A stretch of DNA of 64,000 nucleotides, taken from the NCBI GenBank assembly GCA_016617855.1, contig JAECUM010096232.1, forward strand, positions 62,001-126,000, in the 5' to 3' direction. Position 1 is the stretch's first letter. Every line of letters starts with the position of its first letter. Origin of the DNA: Megalonaias nervosa. Taxonomy: Eukaryota; Mollusca; Bivalvia; Unionida; Unionidae. The translations under genes and the position numbers were made by a program. The notes under the pieces were generated by a model. That model was not told the origin of the DNA and made no database searches. It was given only the letters and a program-made list of their open reading frames with translations. Positions 30,531-42,779 of the stretch are shown here, in pieces.

Positions 30531-31640
30531 TGGCAGCAGCATTGAGCCACCAGATAATTGGAGTATTTCAGCATGAGTCTGTCAGATCTGGGGAAGGTTT
30601 TTTCTGCAGATCCGATTCTCATATGAGTATTAGTCACCTGTCATTGGAGCCCCCACCCTATTCCCTGGCTACCATTGAATCCTGTTTGGGATTGGGAATC
30701 AGCATACAGATATCAGAGGCAGATGGCTCATTGCATCCATGGCTTCTCGGGAATTGAGAGACCAGCAATGCTGGTCCCTTGTAACCAGTCTTTTTTTTCT
30801 CATTTGGGAACCTTGATCTCAACAGCAGTGCAGGTTCCCCAAGGCAGAATGCACTTGTGCTCAAGTTCCACCTTCTGGTAAATTGGAAACTGCAAAGGGA
30901 CACTTAGAATGCTCTGATTTCTCTAGGACTGGATTGCCACTGTCATATCATTTGGTTGGACAAATTGGGGCTGGTTTCTGGCTGGCTCCCCCAGTGCATG
31001 CCCCTTAACCCGGACCATATCAATTTGCAGATACTTAAGATTCTGATTGGGACACTGATCAGGAGTCAGCAGGAATGATTCTTCAGGGTTTGTGGTCCAG
31101 GGAAAAATCAACAACATCAACAACAATTTAGAAATGGGGACAGTGTTCTTAGCCCATCAGGGGTACATCAACAAAATAAGAGGTCACTGTGTAAGGACCT
31201 CCACTGCCATGCTGATTTTGATAGCCTCTCTGTCTTCAGTGATCATCGTCCAGGACATCACCTCAGAGGAGGGACTCTCATTTGCATCACAGGGGCTCTC
31301 TTCTCAACAACAGTCCACACATTCTCCACCTTCATGCTTGACTCATCTCAAAGACCAGGACAAGTTTTTGAACCAAGTTGCCAAGTGCATCTTTCAATCT
31401 AGGATCCATGATACAAAGAGAAGAATATTTTCGATTGGTGCAGAAGAAATATGTTAATACTCTTTCCTGCCATGAGTGAAGTGGCTGATTTTCTTCTCAT
31501 CCTTTTGAAGAGAGACAATGCTCTGTTTGTACTGTCAAGGACTATACATTCAAATTTTGAAGGGCCTGACCATTGGTGCAGACTTTCACATAGGAGAGCT
31601 GACCAGATATTTTGACTGCAAGACTTGTGTCTCACTTGCT
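30531..31640. other. Higher-GC block, possibly a decayed mobile element
   Basis: The base composition is clearly less AT-rich than the surroundings. Moderately long frames exist on both strands (for example 31092-31457 plus and 31126-30923 minus), but none matches a family with confidence. The composition suggests an old retroelement or retropseudogene. No catalytic motif is readable. Confidence 0.3.
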
Positions 31641-31892
31641 AATGCCTAGATTTAATCACTCATGTATCTTGTGTTCTGTAACTAAATTCCCCTATGAAAC
31701 CTTGGGTGAAGCTTTTATTGAGAACATTATCCTGATGACAGTTTTCTTGCTATTCTTAGCATCTTGCAGCTGATGGAGCAAGCTTCATACCATATCCATA
31801 AAGCAAAGCTATGTAAGACTCATTGGAAATTATGAGTCAAGGGTATTTTCTGTCTGGAAAAGAATAAGCTGCACAATAGCAGGTGGTAAGTA

Positions 31893-31995
31893 CAGTAGAA
31901 CCTGTCTTGAAAGACCACCTCTTTTGCCAAAAATGTATGGTCTGTCAAGACAGGTGGTCTCACAGAGCAGTGGTCTCTCAAAACAGGTTTTACTG
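31893..31995. mobile_element. Small pogo-derived MITE
   Basis: 103 bp flanked by TA on both sides. The left end is CAGTAGAACCTGTCTTGAAAGACC. The right end reverse-complements to CAGTAAAACCTGTTTTGAGAGACC. The ends match those of the 1.6-kb pogo-like element at 59477-61109, so this is an internally deleted relative. Confidence 0.85.
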
Positions 31996-32117
31996 TATTA
32001 CATCATTAAAATTAGTATAACCCCCCCACATATCTTTTAATCTTCAAATTACTTAACAGCTCAGCATAACAGTTTAAATAATATAGATGTCAATGGTTAT
32101 AAATCTCATCAGTTCAG

Positions 32118-32440
32118 ACTGCTCCGGTGGCCTAGTGGTTAGAGCATCTGCCTTGGATGTGGGAGGTCACGGGTTTGAACCCTGGCCGAGTCATACCAAA
32201 GACTTAAAAAAATGGTACTAACAACTTCCTCGCTTGGAGCTCAGCATTAAGAGGTTAGTGTTAGGACTGGTTGGCCTGGTGTCAGGATAATGTGACTGGG
32301 TCGGATATCATGCCACATGTCTGCGGCTTGATGCCTCAGTGCTGGACATCACTAGAAACTGTCACACTGCAGACATCGTAGTGATATGACTGAAAAATTG
32401 TTAAAGCTACGTTAAAAATTTAAATCACACACACACACTC
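32118..32440 (+). mobile_element. tRNA-derived SINE
   Basis: The head has a box A-like TGGCCTAGTGGTTAGAGCA and box B GGGTTTGAACCC. A body follows, then a tail ACGTTAAAAATTTAAATCACACACAC. Same family as the partial minus-strand copy near 40290. Confidence 0.8.
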
Positions 32441-32746
32441 ATCAGTTCAAGTTCTGCGTATTTTTCTAAATTAGGTGAAATTTGCTATATACAGTAGTTG
32501 ATTTTATCAGCTTTAGCTTTGTCAGGACTGACAGTAATGTTAGTGTTTTGGACTATTAAAATGTCAGAGAGATGGTTACTTTCGTAAGACATGTAAATTA
32601 TTCTAGTACAACACATAATTAAGTCTCAAGTTTGGATTGGTTAACTAAAGGGAGTTGTTTTTGCACAGTATGCATTTCCCACTTGGATCTGTGATGCTGT
32701 ACCAGGCTTTATGGTAATTACACCTATTCGAGCTGATAAGGTATGA

Positions 32747-33161
32747 CAGGGTTCCTGTGCAGGTCTGAAATTTTCCTTTTCCAGGTCTTGAAATTTTCTG
32801 GAAAAATTGAAAAAGGACTAAACACAAAGTCTTGTAAAAGTCTTAAATTTTCATTATTGTAATCATCTTAGTTGAAACCGGTAATGTGACTGCTGTTTTG
32901 TGTTTGGGACAAGTTTTAATATACAGATTCGGAGCTCTTTGGGAGGTTTGGAAATTTGTATTTTTTGGTATGGAAAATGTATGGGAAAGGTCTGGAAATT
33001 TGTATTTTTTGGTATGGAAAATGTATGGGAAAGGTCTGGAAATTTGTATTTTTTGGTATGGAAAATGTATGGGAAAGGTCTGGAAATTTGTATTTTTTGG
33101 TATGGAAAATGTATGGGAAAGGTCTAGAATATTTTGTTTTTAATTTGTAGCAGGAACCCTA
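32747..33161. mobile_element. Short element with inverted ends and inner minisatellite
   Basis: The left end is CAGGGTTCCTG and the right end CAGGAACCCT, an 11-bp inverted pair with its last base changed. The interior holds related A/T-rich GGTCT-GAAATTTT segments and then a 44-bp tandem repeat. No clear target duplication is visible. This looks like a small hAT-type element whose inner segment has expanded. Confidence 0.55.
32950..33125 (+). repeat. 44-bp minisatellite, four copies
   Basis: Unit GGAAATTTGTATTTTTTGGTATGG..., copies near-identical. Because 44 is not a multiple of three, it gives similar peptide repeats in all three frames. These are not genes. Confidence 0.95.
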
Positions 33162-35939
33162 TAAGATGTCATGTTACATTAAGATACTAAGCTGTTATGG
33201 CCTCCTCAGTTGGGAACTTTTTTCTCCTACAATGTTTTCTGGTTGGGTGTAGTGGATTTGCATTTGGTTCATGCACTGTGTCCACTGGGCAGTATTAGAT
33301 TAATTCACTCCGGAGAAAGAAGTTACAGAATATTATTTCACTTACCCCATAAGTTGCCACAGAATGTTAATATTACATATGATTTAGTATAAACTCTGTC
33401 TGTCTGTCTGTCTGTCTCTCATGTACACACACTTGCATACCATATATAACTTATGGTAGATACTTGTCAGTAGTCAGGTAACTACTAGCTCAGTGTTTTT
33501 GCAAAACATTCTGTTACATTCAAAAACTTATATATCTCTGTGTGTATGCATATTTGGCAATTAAAAGGTTATATATAGGTCATGACCAAATAAACAACAG
33601 AAATGTAAACAGGAATGTTGGCCAGCATAATAGCAACTTGTTACTCATGTGGGAGTGCTTCAGGAAGTTGATCAAAAGTGCAAGTCAAACTGTAGTCTGC
33701 AGCTTTATCAACTACAAAGTTCTAGTCCAGGCAATATAGCCGCAAAACTACAAGACTAGAACCTGGCATACATTTCTTTATAGCTGAATCTTCACTAGTC
33801 CTTTCCTCAAACTTTCATAGGCAACAACTGAAACTTTATTAGCCATCAAACTATTGAAATTATGAAAAGTACTAGGCAGACAGGAAGTGTACTTGTCTTT
33901 TGCTAGCAAAGTACTGTATCACATAATGTGTAGACAGCACAGGGTTTGAATTGTTTAATTTGGTCAGTTAATGAAAACATTGACTCAGTAGTGCAGTGAA
34001 ACCTGTCCTAGTAGACATTTCCATAAAAATTTTCTTGTGAATAACATCATCAGTGATTTCCTTTCCTTAATTTTGCTTTTTTTTTCTTCCATTGTTCTGT
34101 ATATAGGGGAAGCTGCCAACTGGATATATCAAATTTTAAGCCAGAAAAAGGAATTCTTGTTGTATGAGTGTTGTAAAGTATAAGTTAATTGAGCTGGCTG
34201 CTGGCAGCTAATGGGAAGGCTGGTTATGTATTACTTACTGTTTGCTTCATGCATCAGATTGTTTGACCTACTCTATGAGAGCATTACCTTGTACTCTGTT
34301 AAATTGAAGCTGCATACAGTTTCATTTGTACAAAGTTTTGTGCAGCTCTGAATATATTTGAGATAACTGTAGTCTATCAAGGACTGTGCAGTATACCATA
34401 GGAGTGTTGTATGAATCATTTATAACTGATAAAATAAAGGTCATCTCAGAGATCTTTGTGTATCTCTGGAATTTGCACTGGAAGCCTAGTGATGCAATCA
34501 GTAGGTATTTCTGTCATTGCCCTTAGTCTGACTAATATTCTTTTGTATGGGAAAGGAACCTTGAGTAAAGATTAAAAGTAAATATTGACATCATGACTTT
34601 AATAAATGAAGAAATATTGAAGAATTTTTAAAATATACTCTTAAGGATGTTTTGTAACAGATTGGCATGTCAGGAACCTCAAAGAATGCTAATCATAATA
34701 AAAAGGGTTCATGAATGCATCTTAATATGACAATCATAGTTTGTGAAAAACCAGTAAATTCTTTGTGGTTATTTTTTGTTACAAAATCATTGTTTCATAC
34801 AAGTCATTTTTGATGCAGCGTAAGGTATTTGGTTCAGTTTTACAGTTCCTTAGTTTTATTACTATACTGTACTTGTATCTGGAATCAATAATTGCTAACA
34901 TCCACATTTATCTATTTGCTTTGATACATGACTGTCCCATTATGAATAAATGCCCTCTGCACATGATGCAGAATTTGTGGTACACAACTTTGTATTGCTA
35001 AGAGGAATTTTACCTTGATATAACATCTATCTGACCTATATTTCATGCTTCATTTAAAAGCTTCATTTAAAAGGAAGAATTAAATTTGGGTTTGGAAATA
35101 TCCTCTATAATATTAAGAACACCATAGTAGCAAATCAAATTTTGTAGAGACAGGCAGTAAGGCTTACCAAAGTTTTAAGTGAACAGAGGAGGAAAAATTC
35201 CATTTCCCACTAGTCCCAAGACATAACTGAAACCACCAACACTTCAGTAAAGTCTGAAAACAAGTCTGACTCCATAAAGCTAATAGTGTTTATGTTCTGT
35301 ACCCTGTACTATGCCAGAAATTTGTGACTGTACTCATTGGGTAAGGAAACCTGTTGATATTGGTTCAAATGGTAAATGGTCTGTGTCACTGTGACTGAAA
35401 GAAGGAAAATGATTTTAGGGCAATAACTTTAGTTCTAGACCACATTCCTTGACTATGGTTTGTGAAATTGCACTTAAGGGTCAGAAGGTCAAGTTCATTG
35501 CATTTTCAAAGAGAAATGGATTTTGCAGAGAACGTTTTTGTTTTAAAGTAAGTTCCTTGGCTTGCATTTAGGGTAAAATGGAAATTTAATTAATTTCATT
35601 TATTTAATTTATATTTAATTTGTATTGTTTGTTGGCTTTTCTCCATGATTGTATGTTAGATGCTATGTATTTTGTAAACAACATAATGCATAGCTGATGT
35701 TTCTCTATGAAAGTGGATTAAATATTCCAGTCATTATTGATTGTAAACATCAGTTTGAGTTAAAGATACATTCTTGATTCTGACCTTAGAAACTTGCAGA
35801 AAGGAATTTTCCCATTAAGTTGACAGAGTATTTCAAGAAAATGGTAATTGCGACCTCAGTCAAGTAGAGTGGTATGTAAACTCATTTATTATTCATTCTT
35901 GTCTTAATATTCAAAGCAGAATCAGTCTTATTGTTGTGT
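33162..35939. other. Noncoding, nothing recognised
   Basis: AT-rich with chance ORFs. A (TCTG)n run lies at 33396-33417. No exon-like segment was recognised. Confidence 0.4.
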
Positions 35940-36300
35940 TCAATTTTTAATTTGTGTAGATTTATTTATTCCAATTATTATTCACTGGAATTACAAAGGG
36001 CTCAGTAATATTCTTTGACTGAAACATTAATTTGGAATTATAGTGAATTCAGTTAAGTACAGAGTTTGAATTACCGGTATATTATTGTGATACATCAAAA
36101 GACTGTTAACACATTGCCACATTCCAGGCCATTGGTACATTAGCATCTTTGAGACTACAGGCACATCAACACGTTCAATATTGGAACTTATTTGGAACAT
36201 CACTGGAATTCAGTTGGAACTTCATACATTTGGACTTGTGATAGATCGTTTAGTTCACAGTAGTGTAAGATCTTTTTAAATTTTTACTTGTATTTTTGCA
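35940..36300 (-). repeat. Dispersed repeat, inverted partner of 23400-23830
   Basis: Reverse complement of the block at 23480-23770, including CACATTCCAGGCC, TTTGAGACTACAGGCAC and ACATTTGGACTTGTGATAGATC. Confidence 0.6.
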
Positions 36301-36910
36301 TTTAGCTCATGACCACTCATTTCTGCATGCTATATACATACTATCCGATCTAACTTCATTAAACATGGTAGCATGATGCATCTTGATTAGCATTACTCCC
36401 TTATTTTACTAGTAGGTTGTTATTGCCAGTATTTTGCATTTCACTGACTTGGGATAAATTTTGTGTTTGATGCTCATTTCTCAGGCACTGTTGATGCCAG
36501 AATCATAAAATTGATGATGGTGTGTGTCTCAGTACCACACTCGTACAACAAAGGAAGCTCACAATGACCTATATTTTGTCTTTTACTGGCTTTGATAAAG
36601 GTTTTGCATTTAGTCCATGACTACATTAATTTTTGGCATTTTATATGTATACTACCCTACCTAAAATCATTGCAGCGATGTATCTTGACAAGTACTACAC
36701 CATTATTGCAAGGAGAGGTAAAGTACTTGGCATCTGTGCGGAATGCCAATTTATTCAGCTTAGGTGAGAAGTTTAGAAGGCTTTTATATAAAGACCTGTT
36801 GTGTGGCCCTTTGTCATTGTTCATTGTGAAATCAGTGATTCAACATGCCTTCTCCTGTGTTCAGCCACTTCAGTCATCATAACCCAGTAACCATAATCAT
36901 AGCTTCCAAA
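36301..36910. repeat. Degenerate dispersed repeat family
   Basis: Contains phrases such as GCTCATGACCAC, ATGATGCATCTTGAT, GTACTACACCATTATTGCAA and TTACTGGCTTTGAT. They recur at 43600-44040 and many times at 55480-56650, so this belongs to an old dispersed or tandem repeat family. Confidence 0.6.
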
Positions 36911-37069
36911 TAAAGTGTAATCGTTATTGTAATTGTCATTGCCTAATAACTTGTAATCGGAATCATAATTGAGCACCTGTAATCAACCCTGTGTCTGGTA
37001 GGAACAATGAAAATATTAGTGTCAGAAGAGGAATGCAAGTTTCTAGATGGCTTGTACACATGGTCAGAT

Positions 37070-38940
37070 AGGTACGCCTCTCCCTTGATAACTCGCACAC
37101 AGTGGGGTCCACAAACATAGACCGCACTATAAGCGAGGGCGCGAGATACTGATGGACCGCCAAAAGTTGGAAAAATTCGCTTAGACATCGAGAAAACAGG
37201 GGAGGGTGGGTCGGGGTTAGGGAACTGTGCTGTTTAATGACTGAATGCTCATTTTACAATCATGTAGGTAATAATTTTTAATAACGTGCTTTTTCAAATG
37301 AAGTTGTTCATTATTCTGTTCTAATAACATTTATTTTCAAAATGTCCAACATGTGATGGATCGTCCCAACTGGTTTCAACAACCATCACGTGTCCCGCGA
37401 ACACATCTGTGTATCACGTTGCTCCTTTTTGTTTTCTTGATGAGTCTGGTTCCCGGAGTGGTAGTTAATAGTATCCTGCCAAATCAGGAGTCAAAAGAGT
37501 GGGAAACTAGACTAACTGTCGATACACCACCAAACAAGATTCCTTTTTTTTTCTTCCAAAAACAAGCGAAATTTATTTCAAGAGACAATCATCTACGAAT
37601 CTCAATTTTTGTATTGTTCAATTAGTACAGTATTAATGTCATGATTTCATTGGAAGTAATAATGAAACTTCTTATCATCCTTGAGGATATCTCTAAGTCA
37701 TGAGCGCCCGCAGCATGGGTCAAGGGGGTCACGTGACCCCCCTCCAATCATACTGCAAATATATATATATAAATTCTGACAAGTTTAATCATGCAAATGA
37801 AGCTGAAAATATGTCTCAAGATTCTGTTCAAAATGCTTAATAAATATTAGCTTTAGTTTCAGACTGCTTCTTATACTAACTCTCCCAGCTGTGACTGACT
37901 GACCCCCCCTGAAAATCCTGACCCCCCCCCGCACAAAGTCCTGACCCCCACCCCCTGCAAAAAATCCTGCAGGCGCCCATGCTCTAAGTGCCAGTTCAAG
38001 AATTCTCAGAAACTCGCTTGCCCACAATGGTCCATATCTGTGAAACCAAACTCTTTATTTTATGAAGTATTCATTTCGCTTGCTTGCCTTGCTATCTTTG
38101 ATCACAGTTACCAATGAGTCGGTTAATTTAAGGTAGTTTATGTTACATACGCAATAACATTTTTAACAGTGATTGATCAAATGAAGTGAGTTCACCCGAC
38201 ATATGACCGGGGCAGCTAGATTTTGAGTTTGTAAGAATTTTGTGCCTTTAACTTTTCTTTTATTCCAGCTCCTTTATTTGATTCAAAAGACATAATTAAC
38301 GTGACAATACAAAGGAGGCCAGCTTTTAATTCAGTGCAACAATACAACAGATACTTCCGTAAGTCAGTTATCAAAACACGGTCGGCACCTAATTAGGTTC
38401 TCAGAGAAACGCTCGCGGACATAGCTGTTATGATAGATTGACACATTTTACGTTTAATTACAAGAGGTCACATTGCATTTATGATGATTATACTTGAAAG
38501 GAACTAAAAGATAGAACTAGAACATAAATTTCAATTGATAAAAAATTATTTCATTTGTATTTATTTATAAAAGTACTGCCTCCGCTTGGCGTAAGTGACA
38601 TTTTCATTGATCGAAATTTCCTTACATATCGTTAATTGCAGTGTACGACCGTTTGGAAAGAAAATGTAAAAAATTGTATGACTTATTTTTAAATTTGATC
38701 TTTCATAATGTTGATTAAAATTTCAGGTCCTATCTACCATTTTCGACGATAAAACGAACGATATATCAAAGTTTCCATTACTAATTTTGATCACGATTTT
38801 CTTCAAGTTCAATAAATAGGGATCAATTTTTGGGGTATTTTCTGGTTTAAAAAATGGGATCCACACCTGACACCGCGTTATAAGCGGGTTCGCGAGTTAT
38901 CAGGGCACGAGTTATCGAGGGAGTGGTGTATATTGGACTG
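37070..38940. mobile_element. Possible pogo/Tigger-like element by its ends
   Basis: Near 37075 the plus strand reads CTCCCTTGATAACTCGCACAC and later TATAAGCGAGGGCGCGAG. Near 38930 the reverse complement reads CTCCCTCGATAACTCGTGCCC and later CGCTTATAACGCGGTG. Inverted ends of the type CTCGATAACTCG are common in pogo/Tigger transposons. The interior has no readable transposase. Ends and unity of the element are uncertain. Confidence 0.4.
37699..37981 (+). mobile_element. Short nonautonomous DNA transposon, hAT-like (copy 2)
   Basis: 283 bp. Ends CATGAGCGCCCGCAG and, reverse-complemented, CATGGGCGCCTGCAG. Perfect 8-bp target duplication CTCTAAGT at 37691-37698 and 37982-37989. The interior is closely similar to the copy in the ATPase gene. 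Confidence 0.92.
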
Positions 38941-39109
38941 GAGACAGTGAAATGTAGCATAGTGAACAGATTTTATGTTTGATTTTGGATCAAACAGGTA
39001 GCCAGTGGAGGTTATAGAGCATGAGGAGGTGTGCTTAGTTCTTCCTATTCTAAAGATAATCTGAGCAGCTGTGTTTGAACTTTAAATTTCTGTAGTACAT
39101 ACTGAGATA

Positions 39110-39124
39110 ATAATAATAATAATG

Positions 39125-39176
<52 letters not shown>
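39110..39176 (+). repeat. (AAT)n microsatellite
   Basis: About 22 AAT units with one GAT interruption. Confidence 0.95.
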
Positions 39177-39179
<3 letters not shown>

Positions 39180-40280
39180 TTTTATTTAGAGAAGGTAACT
39201 CAATTAGTTACAGAACTAATCTACCTTGAGGCCTTCTATCTGTTATGTACAGTATATACAGTATATACAACATGATGTGAAGAATCTGGCTTGACACTAA
39301 ATAATTAAGTGATTTTAAGTCAAAGTATCAAGCCTGGAACACATGCACAGGCATCTGTGAAAACTTAAACATATATAAAATATAAAATATCATCCTGCAT
39401 TGAAAAATTCAACTGTGAAAATGATGCAGAATTACAGAAAAGCAGGTGGTATTTATTGTACTAGAACTGTTCAATTTTCAAAAGATTTCATCCATTTGAG
39501 ACATTGATTATGAAAAGAAGAAATGCTAGGAGCCTGCCTTATATCACTGGGAATGTTGTTCCATACCAGTGGACCAATATATTGAAAACATTTTTTTAAA
39601 CATTTCCTTCTTTGGCCTTAATGTAATTTTTACTGCTTATGGACCTTACATTTGGAGTACCATCAGCATCTCTTTGGTGAAAGATATTGCTTTGATAGAC
39701 AGAAATGAACAAGATAGAAGTGAGCACAAGTCAATTGTGTGGCAGATCAAATAACCACCATCTGTTACTTGCCACTGAACCACACTGCCCCACAATCAAA
39801 GAGTTGTCACATGGGAAAACAAGCTATGGGATTAAAGTCAGTTATTTACTGGAAGAGGCAGACTTCTGCTTGGTACTGAAAAACTACATGTATCTGTGGC
39901 TCAATCAAAAGGATTGTCAACTTGAAAACAAAGTGATTGAAAGCTGATGCATCTCAGCTCCAGATATTCAACCTTGCATATGTCTATTACAGTAATTATT
40001 TTGTTAATTAACATGTCCATTCTGCTTAGAATAAATGCAGGGATCAACATACAAATAAGCCAACTGCTTTAATTAAGACTGCATTTAGTGTTTTCAGTAA
40101 ATTTAAAGACTGCTATCTGAACATAAAGCTCTTCATTTTGGATTAGGCACTAAAACAAAGCCAACGATGGCCAACCAAACTTTTTCAAACAAAGCTTCAG
40201 TTTTTTTCCCCAATATAAACAGTTCTGCCAAAACCAAGTTTGATTCTCTCAGCTATCACAGTGTGTTGATGCATTGGTCA
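39177..40280. other. Noncoding, nothing recognised
   Basis: Chance ORFs only. The nearby SINE head starts the next feature. Confidence 0.35.
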
Positions 40281-40375
40281 TTAGTCTTTGGTATGACTCA
40301 TCTGGGGTTCGAACCCATGACTTCATGCATCCGAGGCATCCGCTCAAACCACTAGGCCACTGGAGCAGTCCAGTA
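40281..40375 (-). mobile_element. SINE head fragment
   Basis: On the minus strand: CTCCAGTGGCCTAGTGGTTTGAG (box A-like) then GGGTTCGAACCCC (box B) and GAGTCATACCAAAGACT, as in the SINE at 32118. The body and tail are missing. Confidence 0.75.
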
Positions 40376-40452
40376 TCCAATATGACTGACACGGTAGCTA
40401 ATTTTTAAAATAATGCTTTTGAATTCCTGGAAATTTTTGTCATACATTAGGG

Positions 40453-40972
40453 CAGGGACGGGCAACATACGGCCCGCGGGCCTGACCCGGCCCGCGACGG
40501 GATTTTGACTGGCCCGCGGTCACATCCGGCCGCAATCTCCTACCACTTTCTTACTGCGTCGCAGTAACAGTGACTGTTAGTTATTCTTTGGTTGTTTTCG
40601 ATTAAATTTAGAATTTACAATTGAATTTTTGTCATGAATTTTGCCAAGAAACGTAAAGTTGACAGCGAGTGTCGCGCATTCAACAAAGATTGGATGCCTA
40701 AGTACTTTTTCACAGAAGTCGGCAAAAAAGCAGTATGTTTGCTGTGCAGTGAAAGTGTTGCTGTGTTTAAAGAGTACAACATTAGCCGCCATTATGCGAC
40801 GAAACATGCAGGCTATGGCAGTAATTTATCAGCAGCAGAACGGCAAACGATTCATTCCTTGCATAGCCATAGGTGGATAAAAGCGATTAAGGTATTGATT
40901 TAGTAATCCGGCCCACCAAGAACTTCATTTTCCCATATCCGGCCCGCCGACTAGAGAAGTTGCCCACCACTG
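40453..40972 (+). mobile_element. hAT element fragment with BED zinc finger
   Basis: 520 bp with ends CAGGGACGGGCAAC and, reverse-complemented, CAGTGGTGGGCAAC, flanked by a perfect 8-bp duplication CATTAGGG (40445-40452 and 40973-40980). It encodes 40634-40903 on the plus strand (89 codons). This begins with a basic NFAKKRKV and includes a BED-type zinc finger (C-L-L-C then H-Y-A-T-K-H), as in the N-terminus of hAT-type transposases related to the ZBED and GTF2IRD2 proteins. The catalytic domain is absent, so it is nonautonomous. GC-rich ends (GGCCCGC) stand out from the surroundings. Confidence 0.9.
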
Positions 40973-40988
40973 CATTAGGGGGTCAGTC

Positions 40989-41096
40989 CATGGGAGCCCG
41001 CAGGATTTTTTGCAAGGGGGGGGGTGTCATTCAGTCATGGCGAGGAGAGTTAGTATAGTAAGCAGTCTGAAACTACAGCTGATATTTACTAAGCAT
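40989..41096 (-). mobile_element. hAT-like short transposon (copy 3), cut by gap
   Basis: Starts CATGGGAGCCCGCAGG and runs in the opposite orientation to copies 1 and 2 (reverse complement of their GCTTTAGTTTCAGACTGC region). It breaks off at the run of N, so its other end and target duplication cannot be seen. Confidence 0.8.
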
Positions 41097-41116
41097 NNNN
41101 NNNNNNNNNNNNNNNN
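41097..41116. other. Assembly gap (20 N)
   Basis: Twenty ambiguous bases. The sequence after the gap repeats the end of the hAT element seen before it, so real distance and order here are uncertain. Confidence 0.99.
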
Positions 41117-41339
41117 GAAAGTGTTGCTGTGTTTAAAGAGTACAACATTAGCCGCCATTATGCGACGAAACATGCAGGCTATGGCAGTAATTTATCAGCA
41201 GCAGAACGGCAAACGATTCATTCCTTGCATAGCCATAGGTGGATAAAAGCGATTAAGGTATTGATTTAGTAATCCGGCCCACCAAGAACTTCATTTTCCC
41301 ATATCCGGCCCGCCGACTAGAGAAGTTGCCCACCACTGC
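41117..41339 (+). mobile_element. Second hAT/BED element copy, 3' part
   Basis: By eye identical to 40747-40972 through the terminal CCACCACTG, then different flanking DNA (CCTTATAT instead of CATTAGGG). The different flank means either a second insertion or a misjoined allele. Confidence 0.85.
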
Positions 41340-41389
41340 CTTATATGATTAATTGCCATTTTGTAGGTGAAATGCCTATTACACGTAGA

Positions 41390-42200
41390 TATGCCTTTTA
41401 AAGGTTTCATCATTTCAGGTCAAATTTTGACATACTTATTGTTCTGATGCAATTTGATGTATACAACGCCTTAAAGACCTACATGCGCCTTGTATGGGTT
41501 TTGTCTTGTCGTTTGGGTTTTTGATTGAATTCTGGCCAATGACGGTTGACTTAATATCTTCACATGAGATGTTGATTGTAATCAGCATTGCTGAAAAACC
41601 ATTCAACATATTTAATGCAGTTTGGTAGGAAAATTATCTCAAAGACTTGCATGTGCTTTTTTTTAATGGTTTTATTTTCCTTATCTTTTCCTTTCTGGAC
41701 AGAGTTATGCCCCTTTTCAAGCAAATTATGAACTTCATCTGTAAACTTGGAATTGTTGTTTGTAAGAACCATTAAACATATTCTGTTGGACTTTGGTAAA
41801 AACATTGTTTCAGAGACTTCAGTGTGCCTTTTATGTGGTTGTTTTGTCTACATCCTTATGGACCGAGTTATGGCCCTTGTTAATAAATTGCACATCTTTA
41901 CATGTGATGTTGGTTGTAATCAATGTAGCTCAAGAAATATTCACCTTGTTTTGGTGCAGTGTGATGTCAACATTGTTCCTAGATCTCGATGTGTTTTATG
42001 GATTGTCTACCCCATTTGGACAGCTCGTGCCATTCAACTCAATATCTTTTCATGGGATGTTGCTTTTATTGATGAGTCCTTCAAAGAATTGGATTTCAGG
42101 CATTTTTCTGTGTATCATTTAATTAGGAGTTTTTGCCCTATGTCTCATCTTCTCCAAACTTTGGTTTCTCAAGTCTGCTTAAGGCCTGTTTTGTGATGTA
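41390..42200. repeat. Degenerate tandem repeats, gene-free
   Basis: Repeating phrases such as TTTTGTCTTGTCGTTTGG, GTTATGCCCCTT/GTTATGGCCCTTGTTAA and CTTCACATGTGATGTTG recur about every 130-140 bp. The same phrases occur at 54360-54830. Frames here (for example 41747-42196) are chance. Confidence 0.6.
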
Positions 42201-42779
42201 TCTATTTCTAATAACTTGCATATAATCATGACTCTTCTATTTTCTTTGAAATACATCTGTTTGGAAAAATTAAGTTAAGCCTTTGTGAGTATTTGAAATG
42301 ATTCATTAATTTGTTTTTACTTTACATGGAACACAAATGCGGAATCTATTACAGGATGAAATACAATGTTTACATGCTTGTAGTCTTGTGTTATCATAAT
42401 ACAGTTTCATTTTACATCGATTTGTAACTTAAGGAATATCTTTTTTATTACAACACTAATGAATACTTTTCCTTTAAATTTTTTTTTTATCCATTATTAT
42501 TGACATCTGTAATTTTTCTTACAGTACACATTTGCCTAATGCACACAAGTGCAAAACCCATACTTTCAGATCTGTTACCACAAAAAATAACGGTAGATCT
42601 GGGTGTACGCTTTTAAGTTCTTGTTGAGCTGGCCTTGGCAGAAATTCAACAGAGTGACCACTTTGGCATCCATGTGCATGGCCATCTGTATGTACATACA
42701 TCTGTCCACACAGCTAGATTAAAGTCAGGGTCCAGAGTGTTTTTAGAATAAGCTTAGTGTTATAGGGTTTCTTTTCTGT

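Noticed and set aside
30531..31640. Degenerate DIRS-type or other RT
   Set aside because: Composition and a few residues hinted at a retroelement, but no catalytic motif could be read in any frame.
32118..32200. Possible tRNA gene (box A and box B present)
   Set aside because: No acceptor stem closes and a SINE body and tail follow. Treated as a SINE, as at 1440-1684 and 40281-40375.
32886..33150. Repeat peptides in three frames
   Set aside because: Explained by four copies of a 44-bp minisatellite, since 44 is not a multiple of three.
41010..41246. ORF running across the N gap
   Set aside because: It is read through undefined bases and the second half repeats the out-of-frame reading of the hAT element.
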